DNA from: Cyanophora paradoxa | Taxonomy: Eukaryota > Glaucocystophyceae > Cyanophorales > Cyanophoraceae | DNA length: 64,000 nt | Reading direction: 5' to 3' | NCBI GenBank assembly: GCA_004431415.1 | Contig: QPMI01000459.1 | Location: 121,963-185,962, forward strand | Shown: one piece after another, positions 12,047-21,178 of the stretch | Layout: every line of letters begins with the position of its first letter | How positions within the stretch are numbered: the first letter of the stretch is position 1 | Made by a program: the position numbers and the translations under genes | Notes under the pieces: model-generated | Database searches by the model: none | What the model was told of the DNA's origin: nothing | Seen by the model: only the letters and a program-made list of their open reading frames with translations

Positions 12047-13507
12047 CTAAGACAAGAGCACGAAGAAAGATAAGACAAAGAGCCAAAATCGACAATAAAA
12101 AAGGAAAGACACAGAGCTCGAGACAGATCGATAGCGAGAAGAGACGATAAATCGAGCAGATCTAGGGACAGAGGATAACTGACACGAAGAAGAGCCAGAG
12201 CTAGAGATACCATCAATATCAGAAGGAATTACATCACTAAGAAGCGGGGGACAAAATTGAGAAAGATAAATAACAGGAAGAAGACAAGTAAGAGGAACAA
12301 CAAGACGACATGGAGGCGGAGGCGAAGCAGGACGATGCGAAAGGGCAGAGCTACGGCACGAGGTCGAGGAGGACACAGGAGGCGGAGCAGGCGGATCAAG
12401 AGCAGGCAAAAGGACAGTCAAAGGAATCACTAAAGCCGGCCAGGGTCGAGGCGGGCAATCGAACTGCAAACGACGGCGAACAACAGGTCGAGCACGAGGA
12501 CTATAGCTAGTATTGAAACTAACTCTAGCATCAACACTACGATCAGAATCCGAACCAGACCGAACTAAACTAGAAGACGAAGAAGTACGCCGGCGCCGGC
12601 GGGATACGATCGCGACCAGCGAAGCAGAAGACGAAGGCAAAGGCGGCAGTCCGGTATCAAGAACAAAGGCCGGAGGGTCCGGCCCGGCAAACCGCCGGGG
12701 GAAGTAGAAGGAGCCGCAGGCTCGGCAAGCCGGCGACGGGTACGACCACGAGTCCGGGAGGAGATCGGGGAAGCCGGTCCCGGAGCTGAGGGCCCAGGAG
12801 CAGAGCCAGGAGAAGGTAAGCCCGGCGAGAAATCTGACCCGGAGCCGGAACCCAGCGAACGACGACGACGAAGAGGCCCCGAGGAGCCACGACGGGGGAG
12901 CTACCGAGCAAAGTACTGACAGCCGGCGCCGAACACGGCGGCGGAGGTACCCCGCAGACAGTGGCAGGCGGAGAGTCCAGGGTCGATCGAGAGATCCGCC
13001 GACGGGAATGCGGCGGGGGCCGACGAGACGGAAGAGGCCTAGGCGAGGAGGGGCCGAGGAAGGGTCGGAGGCAGGGGAAGGGCCGCGAGCAGGTGACGGG
13101 GATCGCTGCCGGCGCCGAAGAGAGGGCAGCGAAGCTGGAGAAAGGTCGGGTGGCGCCGGATCAGATGACACGGAGGTCATGGCCATGGGCGGCGCAGAGA
13201 GAGACGAGCTCGAGGGCGCAAGGGCCCGACGAGGGCGCCGGCGGCGAATCTCACGAGCGCCAGGAAGCGGGATAGGACCCGCATATGGGACCCGAGGCGC
13301 CGAAGGGGGAGCAGGGAGCCGGAATGACGGGGAGACCGAAAAGAGGACAGTCTCGCCAACACTCGGAAGCGGGGCAGAGGCCGAGGACCCGGAGCTCGAG
13401 GGGGGGAGGGAGGGCGGAGGAGGAGAGAGAAGGCGGCTATTCGAAGGGTATGGAGAATCGAGAGCGGAGGCGAGGGAGGCGTTACTACCGTAGTAGTACG
13501 TGCGCAT
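12047..13507 (-). CDS. Long Ser/Pro/Arg-rich ORF, doubtful
   Basis: An uninterrupted 486-codon minus-strand frame. The product is dominated by Ser, Pro, Arg and Leu, with low-complexity stretches (PPPPSLPPSSSGSSAS, SRRRRRTSSSSS). I recognise no domain, signal peptide or catalytic motif. The plus strand is strongly purine-rich (GAG/GAA/GCA words) from about 12,000 to 13,480, and such strand asymmetry alone lowers stop-codon frequency on minus, so the open length is weak evidence of coding. The 5' end runs into the direct repeat at 13,480-13,585. It could be the tail of an unrecognised retroelement polyprotein, a disordered SR-like protein, or non-coding skewed DNA. Confidence 0.25.
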   Translation of the reverse strand: MRTYYYGSNASLASALDSPYPSNSRLLSPPPPSLPPSSSGSSASAPLPSVGETVLFSVSPSFRLPAPPSAPRVPYAGPIPLPGAREIRRRRPRRALAPSSSSLSAPPMAMTSVSSDPAPPDLSPASLPSLRRRQRSPSPARGPSPASDPSSAPPRLGLFRLVGPRRIPVGGSLDRPWTLRLPLSAGYLRRRVRRRLSVLCSVAPPSWLLGASSSSSFAGFRLRVRFLAGLTFSWLCSWALSSGTGFPDLLPDSWSYPSPACRACGSFYFPRRFAGPDPPAFVLDTGLPPLPSSSASLVAIVSRRRRRTSSSSSLVRSGSDSDRSVDARVSFNTSYSPRARPVVRRRLQFDCPPRPWPALVIPLTVLLPALDPPAPPPVSSSTSCRSSALSHRPASPPPPCRLVVPLTCLLPVIYLSQFCPPLLSDVIPSDIDGISSSGSSSCQLSSVPRSARFIVSSRYRSVSSSVSFLFYCRFWLFVLSFFVLLS

Positions 13508-13585
13508 GCACTGCCATATGCATGGCGTACCGTCACGGCGTTACTACCGTAGTAGTACGTGCGCATGCACTGCCATATGCATGGC
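13480..13585. repeat. Direct repeat, 47-bp unit
   Basis: A 47-bp unit starting CGTTACTACCGTAGTAGTAC and ending CATATGCATGGC occurs at 13,480-13,526 and 13,539-13,585 with no difference that I can see, separated by 12 bp. The unit is itself palindrome-rich. Confidence 0.9.
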
Positions 13586-14688
13586 AATCATGCACCGGTA
13601 CCGCGGCAGCGATCAGCGGATAGCTACGTGCGGTATCATAATTGGGGAAGGGTAAAACACTTCCCCTGTCCATGTCCCTTGGGCCCAACCCTACCCCAAA
13701 TCCCATTTCCCCGACCTCCGCAAAACCGGGGCCGCGCGGTACACCCTGAAAGCGCATCCCCAGGGGACCCCGAAACCATGTCTCCCGGTCCCGTCCGACG
13801 AAAGGGTGATCCAGGAACAGGCACCAACACCCGGGACAAAAATGGGTCCAGTGACGCACAGGGAGCAGATATACGGGCCAGACCAGTTCGAGGTCGTTGC
13901 GCGCATCATGTTCGACATTCCGTAATGCAAGAGCGAGGCCGGGCGCGAACGCGGTCGCGTGGGAGGACGCCGCGCGCGCTAGCCAATCACATTGGAGAGT
14001 GCGTTAACTTACCCTGAGAAACCTCTTAAAGTACCCCCCGGCCGCTTTCTCCCCCGGGCGCCGCAGCTCGGCTCGGCTCAACAATGGTTACGCCTCTCGC
14101 GCGCGCGGCAGCTTGCTGTGGCTCAGCGGCTAGCCGCGCCAGCCGCGCACGCTTCACCCGCGCCAACCGCGCCCCGACGCAATTGCACAAGCCGGCCGCA
14201 AGCCGGCCGCACTTGGCCAGCTATGCCACTTGCAACAAGCCGATGCCAGCGCGGCGCGCGCGCCGCGCGACGCAGAGCCCCCGCGCGCGCGCGATGCGCA
14301 TGCCTGCTGCAGCCGGCGCGCGCCGCTGATCATGATCATGAGCTGGCCCGCTGCGCCGCTTTTTGAGCGGAACGTGAGCTTGAGCAGCGTCCCCGCGCCC
14401 GCGCCCAGATCGCGCGGAGGCCTAGGCGCCGGCCAGCCCCTAGCTATGTAGCCACGCCGTGACGCACGTGCACCCGCAGCACATGCGCACTCGTGCACCC
14501 GCCACGCCTCCGCGCGCGACGGCCGCGGGGCATGCATATGCGCAGCCTGGCAGCTGCAGGAGCTCGAGCACGTCCATGGCCAGACAAGGTTCCCTCCCCC
14601 TTCCCAAGGCCCGCGCCTTACATAGCTATAGCTAGCTCGCTAGGCCCTGATCATGAGGCCTACCTCTAAGAGGACAGCTCGCCTCGAT
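13586..14688. other. Intergenic, no gene recognised
   Basis: Several short overlapping frames exist on both strands but none shows conserved features. A CCAAT-like word (AGCCAATCACATTGG) lies at about 13,980-13,995. The 14,060-14,640 part is extremely GC-rich with GCGCGC and TGATCATGATCA words. Confidence 0.5.
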
Positions 14689-14707
14689 CGCGAGGACAGC
14701 TGCAGCC
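14689..14707. repeat. Target-site duplication, non-LTR element (poly(A) side)
   Basis: CGCGAGGACAGCTGCAGCC lies immediately before the T run (poly(A) tail on minus) and recurs exactly at 23,206-23,224, just outside the other end of the element. Length is 19 bp; the next base outward differs. Confidence 0.93.
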
Positions 14708-14720
14708 TTTTTTTTTTTTT
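14708..14720 (-). other. Poly(A) tail of the non-LTR element
   Basis: Thirteen T on plus, read as A on the element's strand, abut the target-site duplication and mark the 3' end of the retrotransposed transcript. Confidence 0.93.
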
Positions 14721-14733
14721 GAGTTTTCCGTAG

Positions 14734-14739
14734 TTTATT
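14734..14739 (-). promoter_or_regulatory. Polyadenylation signal AATAAA
   Basis: TTTATT on plus gives AATAAA on minus, 13 bases upstream of the poly(A) tail, the usual spacing for a eukaryotic polyadenylation signal. Confidence 0.85.
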
Positions 14740-15092
14740 AGGGGACAGAGCCCCTGGTACACAAAAAACATCGTTTTCTGTCTACCCTAGGCCTAGGTCT
14801 ACCCTAGGCCAACTAATATACTTTAGCCTAGTCTACTCCCCACTATTGGGTCTCCGACTAGGCGCCCCAAGGGCTATACCCTATTGCGAGCCCCGCCCCC
14901 TCTACCCTTGAGGCGGCTCTCTCGGAGCCTCCCCCCCGCGACGGGCCAGGGCCGGTCACGATGGGGTGGGGTAGAGAGGTGGCAGGGGGCTGGGGCCGGG
15001 GAGATTGTTGGGCTGGCAGGCTCAGGGTTTAAAGCCAAGCGGCGAGATCCCAAAGATGAGAAGAGAGAGGAGGAGATCTCCGCGGTGGTACC

Positions 15093-15959
15093 TCACGTGT
15101 TCCCGTGCAGGACAGAGGAGCGGGCGTGGAAGGCGGTGGAGGTGGCGGTGTCGGTGGAGCGACAGGGAACAGATGGGACAGGTTGCTGGAGGGGCGAGAT
15201 GGGGAGGGTGGAGCTGGAGAGCCCGTTTCGAGAAGAGGAAGGGTGGAGGAGGGGAGGGTGCGGGGGAGGAGGCTGGGGTGAGGGCCGGGCCTCTTCGGTG
15301 GGGAGGGCGGGGCGGCGGCCGGTCTTGTGGGGAGGCCGGTCTTGAGGTTCGGGAAGAGGCTCGGGCACAGCTGATGCGGCTGCGGACGACGCTCCATCCC
15401 GCCGCTGGGCGTGACCATGAGCAGCAGCAGGGGTGACGGAAGCTGCTGCAGCTGTTCTAGATCTGCGGGGGCGAGGTCCGGGTCCGGAATTATTGCCTCG
15501 GGCTGCACGGAATCCCGCCGACTCTTGAATTTCTCGAAGGAGGCGCGGGCGTCGCGTCCGCACTGTTGCCGTGCCGTCGGCTTGTGCCACTGGTGTGTCA
15601 GGCGGGGGCACTTGCGTTGGCGGACTGTCCTTTGGACTCTGGGGCCTAGCTATAGAGGTGTCGCTGACGGCCGACGGGCGCGGGCGGGGTTGGAAGAAGG
15701 TGCGGATGTCTGCTCGCGAGTTCCGGGCCGCAGGCCTTGGGGTAGGCTGCGCGCTCAGCGGGGGCCGGTATTGGGGTTCCGGTGCGGGCGTGACTATTTT
15801 GGGCCTGGATGGGCCTGCAATGGCTTCATCTTGGGGGGCGCGGTCTGTCTCGCTGGTTTTGGGGGGCGACACTGGAGCGGTACATTTTCCTTTGCGTTTG
15901 TGCTGCGCCAGGGCTTCGGGGAGGCAGCAGCGTAACCGCACCGGCAGCTGAGGGGGCAT
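15093..15959 (-). CDS. Non-LTR element: Pro-rich C-terminal tail
   Basis: This open frame overlaps the end of the Ulp1-like frame and is reached by a frame change near 15,900. The product is Pro/Arg/Ala/Ser-rich and looks disordered. It contains RADIRTFF at about residues 83-90, which resembles a PCNA-interacting (PIP) box with Arg in place of the first Gln. A PIP box is known in human L1 ORF2p, so the resemblance may be meaningful, but one degenerate motif in disordered sequence is weak. The tail is followed by a 3' untranslated region of about 370 bp up to the poly(A) tail. Confidence 0.5.
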   Translation of the reverse strand: MPPQLPVRLRCCLPEALAQHKRKGKCTAPVSPPKTSETDRAPQDEAIAGPSRPKIVTPAPEPQYRPPLSAQPTPRPAARNSRADIRTFFQPRPRPSAVSDTSIARPQSPKDSPPTQVPPPDTPVAQADGTATVRTRRPRLLREIQESAGFRAARGNNSGPGPRPRRSRTAAAASVTPAAAHGHAQRRDGASSAAASAVPEPLPEPQDRPPHKTGRRPALPTEEARPSPQPPPPHPPLLHPSSSRNGLSSSTLPISPLQQPVPSVPCRSTDTATSTAFHARSSVLHGNT

Positions 15960-16848
15960 CCCGTGGCAGTTCTCCCGGGGCCAGCGCAGCCACCGGTATT
16001 GCCCGGGGCTGCTCGGGCTGGGAGGCGGTGCTCGTGGGCGCCTCCGTATCCAAGGCCTGCGAGCCTAGAATCCGAGAAAGAATGAGGCCGCGCCAGGTGG
16101 CGCAGTTAGACACAGTGCCCGTGAAGGAGGGTGTGTAGGCCGTGGGGTCATGTTCCAGAGCACGGACAAGTATTTCGGCGAAGGCACAGACGAAAATCCC
16201 GCAGTTGAAGCGATCGTTTTGGGCCGGGATGGGGAATCGGGTGGCTGAGGGGAGGGGCCAGGTGAGAGCGTCGTCGGCGCCGGTCGAGGAGCCTAGGGCT
16301 GCGCATTCGCGCTCCATGTTGAGCCATTTTAGGAGGGGCGGGAGTTGACGGCGGGCCTCTTCGGGGCCCGGGAGATTGTATCCATCGTATAGTTCAGCAC
16401 GGCGAGCACGGAGATGGAGGGCTGCAAGGATCCAGTGGCCCGGGGTGTGGATAGGGAAGAGTAATAGGTCATAGTCAAAGACATTAATTCCGCGCCCAGC
16501 GGTGCGACGGCGCAGGCGGGCGCTGCCCGCCGGCGTTATTGTCTGGGGAATAGCGGCGTAGAAAGTGTGCGGGAAAAGTAAGACGCGTCGGCGAGGGTTA
16601 ATTTCTCCGCTCGCAAGAAGGTTTAGTCGGGCAAGGTAGTAGTTGATGACGTCGGCGTTCACCCAGGACGAGCCGTTCAGCGTGGCTAGGTCATGGAGCG
16701 ATACGGAGGCACTGCCAAACAGTGCAGCGGGGCCGCTGCGGGCTGCCGGAGCTCTCGGACTGCGCTGTTGGGTAGAGCGCGGGTAGGGGAGCGGCGTACT
16801 TGGGCCCAGGCGGCACGTAATGCAGGTGGGGACGGCGGAGCCGGCCAC
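15826..16848 (-). CDS. Non-LTR element: Ulp1-like C48 cysteine protease domain
   Basis: C48 proteases cleave SUMO or related ubiquitin-like proteins. In this 340-residue frame the family pattern is clear. SWVNADVINYYLARL (residues 61-75) matches the 'WLND..IN.YL' opening. HTPGHW gives catalytic His138, ELYDGYN gives Asp155, and PAQNDRFNCGIFVCAF gives oxyanion Gln210 and nucleophile Cys216. The His-Asp spacing of 17 and Gln-Cys spacing of 6 are those of yeast Ulp1 (H514, D531, Q574, C580). All four residues are present, so activity is plausible. It lies in the same element and orientation as RT and RNase H, inside the same target duplications, so it is part of the retrotransposon and not a captured neighbour. 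The role is unknown: polyprotein processing or de-SUMOylation of host factors are both guesses. Confidence 0.88.
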   Translation of the reverse strand: MAGSAVPTCITCRLGPSTPLPYPRSTQQRSPRAPAARSGPAALFGSASVSLHDLATLNGSSWVNADVINYYLARLNLLASGEINPRRRVLLFPHTFYAAIPQTITPAGSARLRRRTAGRGINVFDYDLLLFPIHTPGHWILAALHLRARRAELYDGYNLPGPEEARRQLPPLLKWLNMERECAALGSSTGADDALTWPLPSATRFPIPAQNDRFNCGIFVCAFAEILVRALEHDPTAYTPSFTGTVSNCATWRGLILSRILGSQALDTEAPTSTASQPEQPRAIPVAALAPGELPRDAPSAAGAVTLLPPRSPGAAQTQRKMYRSSVAPQNQRDRPRPPR

Positions 16849-16908
16849 CCTGCATTACTGGCATTAATATTGGTGATGCTGTTAGCAGCTGCCGGCCTAG
16901 CTACAGGT

Positions 16909-19035
16909 CTAGGTCTCGGGCTCGAGCTCGGGGCGGCGGTAGGGGCACCGGCGTTGCGGGTATCGCTGTTGTAGGGGGGCCGTGGCCGGCCACGGTGCTG
17001 GGGGAGCAGCGCGGGTTCGAGAGCGGCGCGACTGGCTGACTAATTGTAGGTCTGATGAGAGGGTGAGCTGGCCGTTGGGTATCCGTCGACGCGGGGCCGG
17101 GGCCACCACGGTCGAGGGGCTCGTGGGCTCATCCCTAATCCTGGCTGGCATCGACCTCGCCGGTGAGGGCTCAGCAGGGCGCGAGGGTCGAGGTGCATGA
17201 GTTTGGCGGCGAGTAATCCCGTGTCGGCGTTGCCAGGACTGGACTTCGCTATTGCGAGCCTTCCAGATTGCTTGGGTGTAGTCTATGATGGTGGCCATAA
17301 TTGCGTTGGCGCATTTAAGCGCCGCCGGTCTACGTACATCTAAGTAAATCAGGGCAGGGATGAGGCTACGAGGAAGGAGGAGCCTGACGGTGTGGCGGGG
17401 AGAATCGCAGGCAAGGTCGGCGAAGAGTTTGCTGCCGAGGCTTTGCCACTGATCGGGCAGGCCATAGAGTGGCTGCGTGAGGTGCGAAGGAAGGGGGCCC
17501 GGCCGTTGGCGCTGACGCTCTGACCATCCCCAGTTTGCATCGTCAGCCAGTGCAAAGGCCGGGAACAGTTGGCGCAGCAACAGTCCGTCCTGGCGCAGGG
17601 CCGGGGGCAGCTTGTAGGCTGGGTCGCCAGCTGCAGCCGCATCGACTGCAGTTTTTAGGCGTTGAGACGATATGGTTTCGTACAATAGGTTGAATATCTT
17701 AGTTTGGGCTTCGATACGGAGGGTGCGTGTTGCTGGGCAGAGACCAAAGGCGTGGTCGTGGGTTTCAGGCGTCCCGCTAACGATAGGGGGGGCCGCGGTG
17801 CCTGGCGTGCGTCTCGTGCGGCCGGGTCGCCGTTGGGGCCGTTCCGGATCCCACCGTCTTCCTCGGGTCGGACGCAGGCGGCTGCCATGGCGGGGCTGGG
17901 GTGGGCCGGCCGTCTGGGCCTAGCACGGACGCGCAGCCTGCGCGAACACAGAGTCCATTTGGATTTATTGCACTATAGAGATGGGGAGCGTCCCGGGCAC
18001 GTTCACCCATGAGGGGTGCGAGTCCGGAGCTGAATTTCGTGATTTGAGCAAGCCTCGCATTCAGGGGTGCGATGCATCGCGGGAGAGCCCTTTCTTGCGG
18101 TATTCGCGGGCGAGGCGCGCACGGTCGACCGGACTGCCCAAATGGCATTTTTCGGTTGCAAGGAGACGGGAGAAGTTCCGAAATTCGCACGTATTTTTTA
18201 CGTGTGCTCGCGGGTCAGACTCAACTCTGTAAACTCTACGAGTGTCGTAGTTCTCGTTCCAGCAGCGCGGGGGCGAAAAGAGTAGGACCATGTCAAATCC
18301 GCCAGGGGGAAAGACCGGCTCCCGGCGGGCGTGCCACGCGCGTTTTGATGCAACTGTTGCGGCCGGGGACGGGTCTTCGGGGTCAGATTGCCAGGCTGCT
18401 TCCTCAGGGTCAGCCCAGGAAGAAAGTTCCCGGCCGTCGAGTGCCTGCCGGGAGAGGTCTGCGCTGGGGTGCAGAGCCAGTGCCGCAGCGGCGAGGCGGT
18501 CGGCTCGTGCGTTGTCCCGATCAAATGCACGGTTTGGAACCCGTTCTTCTTCCACCAGCAGGGGCAGGCTTGGTAGTCCTGGTGTATGCTGACCTAGCGC
18601 AGCCCGGGCTTCGCGCCGCCTCTGTCGTTCTGCTCGCCTGGAGGCACGAGACGCTTGCTGCATTTGGTGGACGGCTCGGCGGGCGTTCCGACGGTGGATG
18701 TGGGCAGTGCCCGCGCGAAGGTGCTCGGAGATATAGTTGTAGGCGCCGGTTAGCGGGTTCGCGCGCCCTTCGTATACTCCCGTGCCGGGGCCATATTGAG
18801 CTATCAGTTCCGCCTCCGTAGGTTCGGGAGCGACCGGGTCTCGGTCAGAGAGGTAGGATTCGTATGAGTCTGCGTCTGATTCCGAGTCGTGGTCGGCCAC
18901 TTCAGCGGGGCGGCAGCCGGGCGCGGGCGGCGCCGAGTTATATATTCTTTCTGGTGGGCTTTGACTTTGACAAGACGTTCTTCGTATAGCATTCTGTCGG
19001 GTGCCACGGCCCTTGCTAGTGCAAGCCGGATGCAC
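16909..19035 (-). CDS. Non-LTR element: region between RNase H and protease
   Basis: Successive frames at 18,061-19,035, 17,777-18,190, 17,655-17,888 and 16,909-17,685 read through this stretch, each step except the last consistent with one missing base. The first contains EVADHDSESDAD, which would supply the last catalytic Asp of RNase H by frameshift from the upstream frame. It then becomes charged and helical (RAGTAHIHRRNARRAVHQMQ). The last frame has a folded-looking segment (residues 1-150: MYETISSQRLK..., ending ...IIDYTQAIWKARNSEVQSW), reminiscent of the region after RNase H in other non-LTR elements, followed by a Pro/Arg-rich linker. I recognise no endonuclease motif. Confidence 0.6.
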
Positions 19036-21119
19036 TGCACCTCAGCATACGCTTTAAGGTGATGGGAGTACGAGGCTCGAATGCAGCTGCGAAGGGTGGC
19101 GGTGGCGCGATGCGAGACGTACTTGGAATAGTCCGCCATTGCAGTGAAGCTGTCAGTTTTCACTGTGCAGCCTTCGGGAGAGAGCAGCAGGGCGGACAGG
19201 ACGGCGAGGAGCTCGCCTTTGTTATTGTTCACTGTGCCAGGACACGGGGCCACGAAAAAGTCGCTGCCGTCGGTCGGGATGGCGTCTGCAAGGCCGCGAA
19301 GTTTCGCCACCTGGTCAGTATCGACGCCGGTTGTGCCCAGCCGGTCAGCTAGTGCGTGAATTTGTTGACGGAGGGCTATCCCTCGCTGCGTGCGGGCAGC
19401 TTCGTCAGCTAGTGAGGCCGGGTTGCTCTCACGGGGCCAGACGCCAGCGTAGGCCGTGAGTGCAGCTTCTGAGGCGGCGTCCATGGTACTGGCATCCGTG
19501 GCTGCGAGTCGGCGCTCGCGGTCGAGCGGGAGGGAGGTGCGGCCGAGCTCCGCGGCAATCAGGTTCCAAAATGGGTCAGCATACTCTGACGATGGGATGC
19601 AGAAGTCGCTCAACTGTCGGCGTTGGGGGTAGGCCCGAGGCGCTGTCGGCGGGGGGACGGTCCCAGGGTCGCGAGCGGCGACTCCATCTGGCCGCTGGGG
19701 CGCCTCGTGATCATCTGGATCATAATTCCAGTCCTGTTCCCACGGGGGGAGGAAATGAGTGTCGCGGAACTCGGGCCACCACGTTATTTTATCTTCAAGG
19801 AAAATGCGAGCATGCTCGGCGACACGGCCTGACCGCGACTCGGGGACCAGGCTCTGAAGTCGGGCGGGGTAGATGTAGGCTGTGTCTTCGGTCCAGCGGC
19901 ACCGTTGGGAGGCCGGGTCTGAGTGGTCACATGCGCGGCGGAGAGCCTCTGCTTCCGGCGTTTTCGCTGTGAAGCGGCTGTCGCATTCTTTGGGATCCAT
20001 TATGCAGCGGAAGAAGGAGACGGGTTCGCCGGTGGTGTCATATATGTGGTCCTCTCGGTCGTCCTGGCCTTTGTCTCGGCGGACCCAGTGTTCGAGCTCA
20101 ACTAGGACGCGTTCTCTGCCGTCGTCAGCGTCAGTTGTCCGCCGGATATTGCAGATGCGTCCTAGATACGCTTCCGTTGTCCAAACGAAGCCGCCGACTT
20201 TGTACTGGGGCGAGAGCAGGCCGGCTTCAAGAAGGGTACGTTGGGCTGCAGCCGGATTTTGCGCAGGCTGCAGGTGCATGGGGAAGCGGAGACGACGGGG
20301 GATGGCGCGCGGGCCGACGGGCTGACATATTGCTCGGGTGAACGACGGGAACCAGGAGGGAGGTCTATTGAGTCGCTGTTTAATTTTCCCGCTGCCCCAT
20401 AAGCTAATCCAGTCGAGCACACTGACGCCGTCGGGCCCCGTGACGTCAGCAGCTGTGAGGATATCGTGGCGCCAAAGGAATGGTGCAGCCTCACGCAGGA
20501 GGCGCGGGGGGAGCAGTGTTGTGAGCACAAAGCGGCGTTCGAGCTGCGGGTGAGGCAGGGCCGGAACGAGATAGTCCTTGCCTGAGTCGAGTTTGTAGCC
20601 GGCGCGGGTCAGATTTCGCGCTACAGCTAGTGCAAAATTGTCTCTGTAGGCTGCGGGGCCCAGCTGTAAATTGGGGTAGCAGTATGGCGGAAGGGGAAGC
20701 CCCAGTTGCTCCTGCGCTGCGAAAATGCGGTGCATGATATACGGGAGAAGCAGGGGGTGGTTCGTGCGGATGGTTTCATCGAGCACGTGAATGGCCAGCT
20801 GTTCGTCCTCCGTTCTCTTGAGGCCGTAGAAGCCTCGGCTCCACATGAGCGCGTTGGGCGTGGACCCCCTAAGGCGGGCATGATGTTTAGTGAGCGTCAT
20901 CCAGAGAGTGTCGAGCTGGGCACATTGTCTCTCGGTAAAGGAAACAATCTTGCAGGCGTAAGTGATGCGAGGGAGAAGGACGCTATTTACTATGTATATC
21001 GTCTCTTTGGCGGTGAGTTTCTTACGCCTTAGTATCGCGCAGGCTGCCCGAGCTGTTGAGTATACAGCCTCAAATTGCCGCCGCCAGTCCAGATTTGCTG
21101 TCATCCAGACCCCGAGCAC
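18804..21119 (-). CDS. Non-LTR element: RT thumb and RNase H
   Basis: This 771-codon frame begins with the RT thumb (VLGVWMTANLDWRRQF... RITYACKIVSFTERQ), where non-LTR RTs carry the conserved 'LG..l...l.W..H' block. RNase H follows near the end: ATDAST holds the first Asp (about 19,487-19,504), NNNKGELLAVLSALL the Glu, VKTDSFTAM the second Asp, and VKAHQ the conserved His. The final Asp (EVADHD) is in another frame just downstream. The 250-300 residues between thumb and RNase H contain a Cys/His/Trp-rich stretch of unknown role. RNase H would degrade the RNA strand of the RNA-DNA hybrid during target-primed reverse transcription. Confidence 0.88.
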   Translation of the reverse strand: MLGVWMTANLDWRRQFEAVYSTARAACAILRRKKLTAKETIYIVNSVLLPRITYACKIVSFTERQCAQLDTLWMTLTKHHARLRGSTPNALMWSRGFYGLKRTEDEQLAIHVLDETIRTNHPLLLPYIMHRIFAAQEQLGLPLPPYCYPNLQLGPAAYRDNFALAVARNLTRAGYKLDSGKDYLVPALPHPQLERRFVLTTLLPPRLLREAAPFLWRHDILTAADVTGPDGVSVLDWISLWGSGKIKQRLNRPPSWFPSFTRAICQPVGPRAIPRRLRFPMHLQPAQNPAAAQRTLLEAGLLSPQYKVGGFVWTTEAYLGRICNIRRTTDADDGRERVLVELEHWVRRDKGQDDREDHIYDTTGEPVSFFRCIMDPKECDSRFTAKTPEAEALRRACDHSDPASQRCRWTEDTAYIYPARLQSLVPESRSGRVAEHARIFLEDKITWWPEFRDTHFLPPWEQDWNYDPDDHEAPQRPDGVAARDPGTVPPPTAPRAYPQRRQLSDFCIPSSEYADPFWNLIAAELGRTSLPLDRERRLAATDASTMDAASEAALTAYAGVWPRESNPASLADEAARTQRGIALRQQIHALADRLGTTGVDTDQVAKLRGLADAIPTDGSDFFVAPCPGTVNNNKGELLAVLSALLLSPEGCTVKTDSFTAMADYSKYVSHRATATLRSCIRASYSHHLKAYAEVQCIRLALARAVAPDRMLYEERLVKVKAHQKEYITRRRPRPAAAPLKWPTTTRNQTQTHTNPTSLTETRSLPNLRRRN

Positions 21120-21178
21120 CTTGAATGGTTTGTTCGGCGCAAGGACTTTGTCGGCCGGTTCTTTAGCATCGGGCGGGC

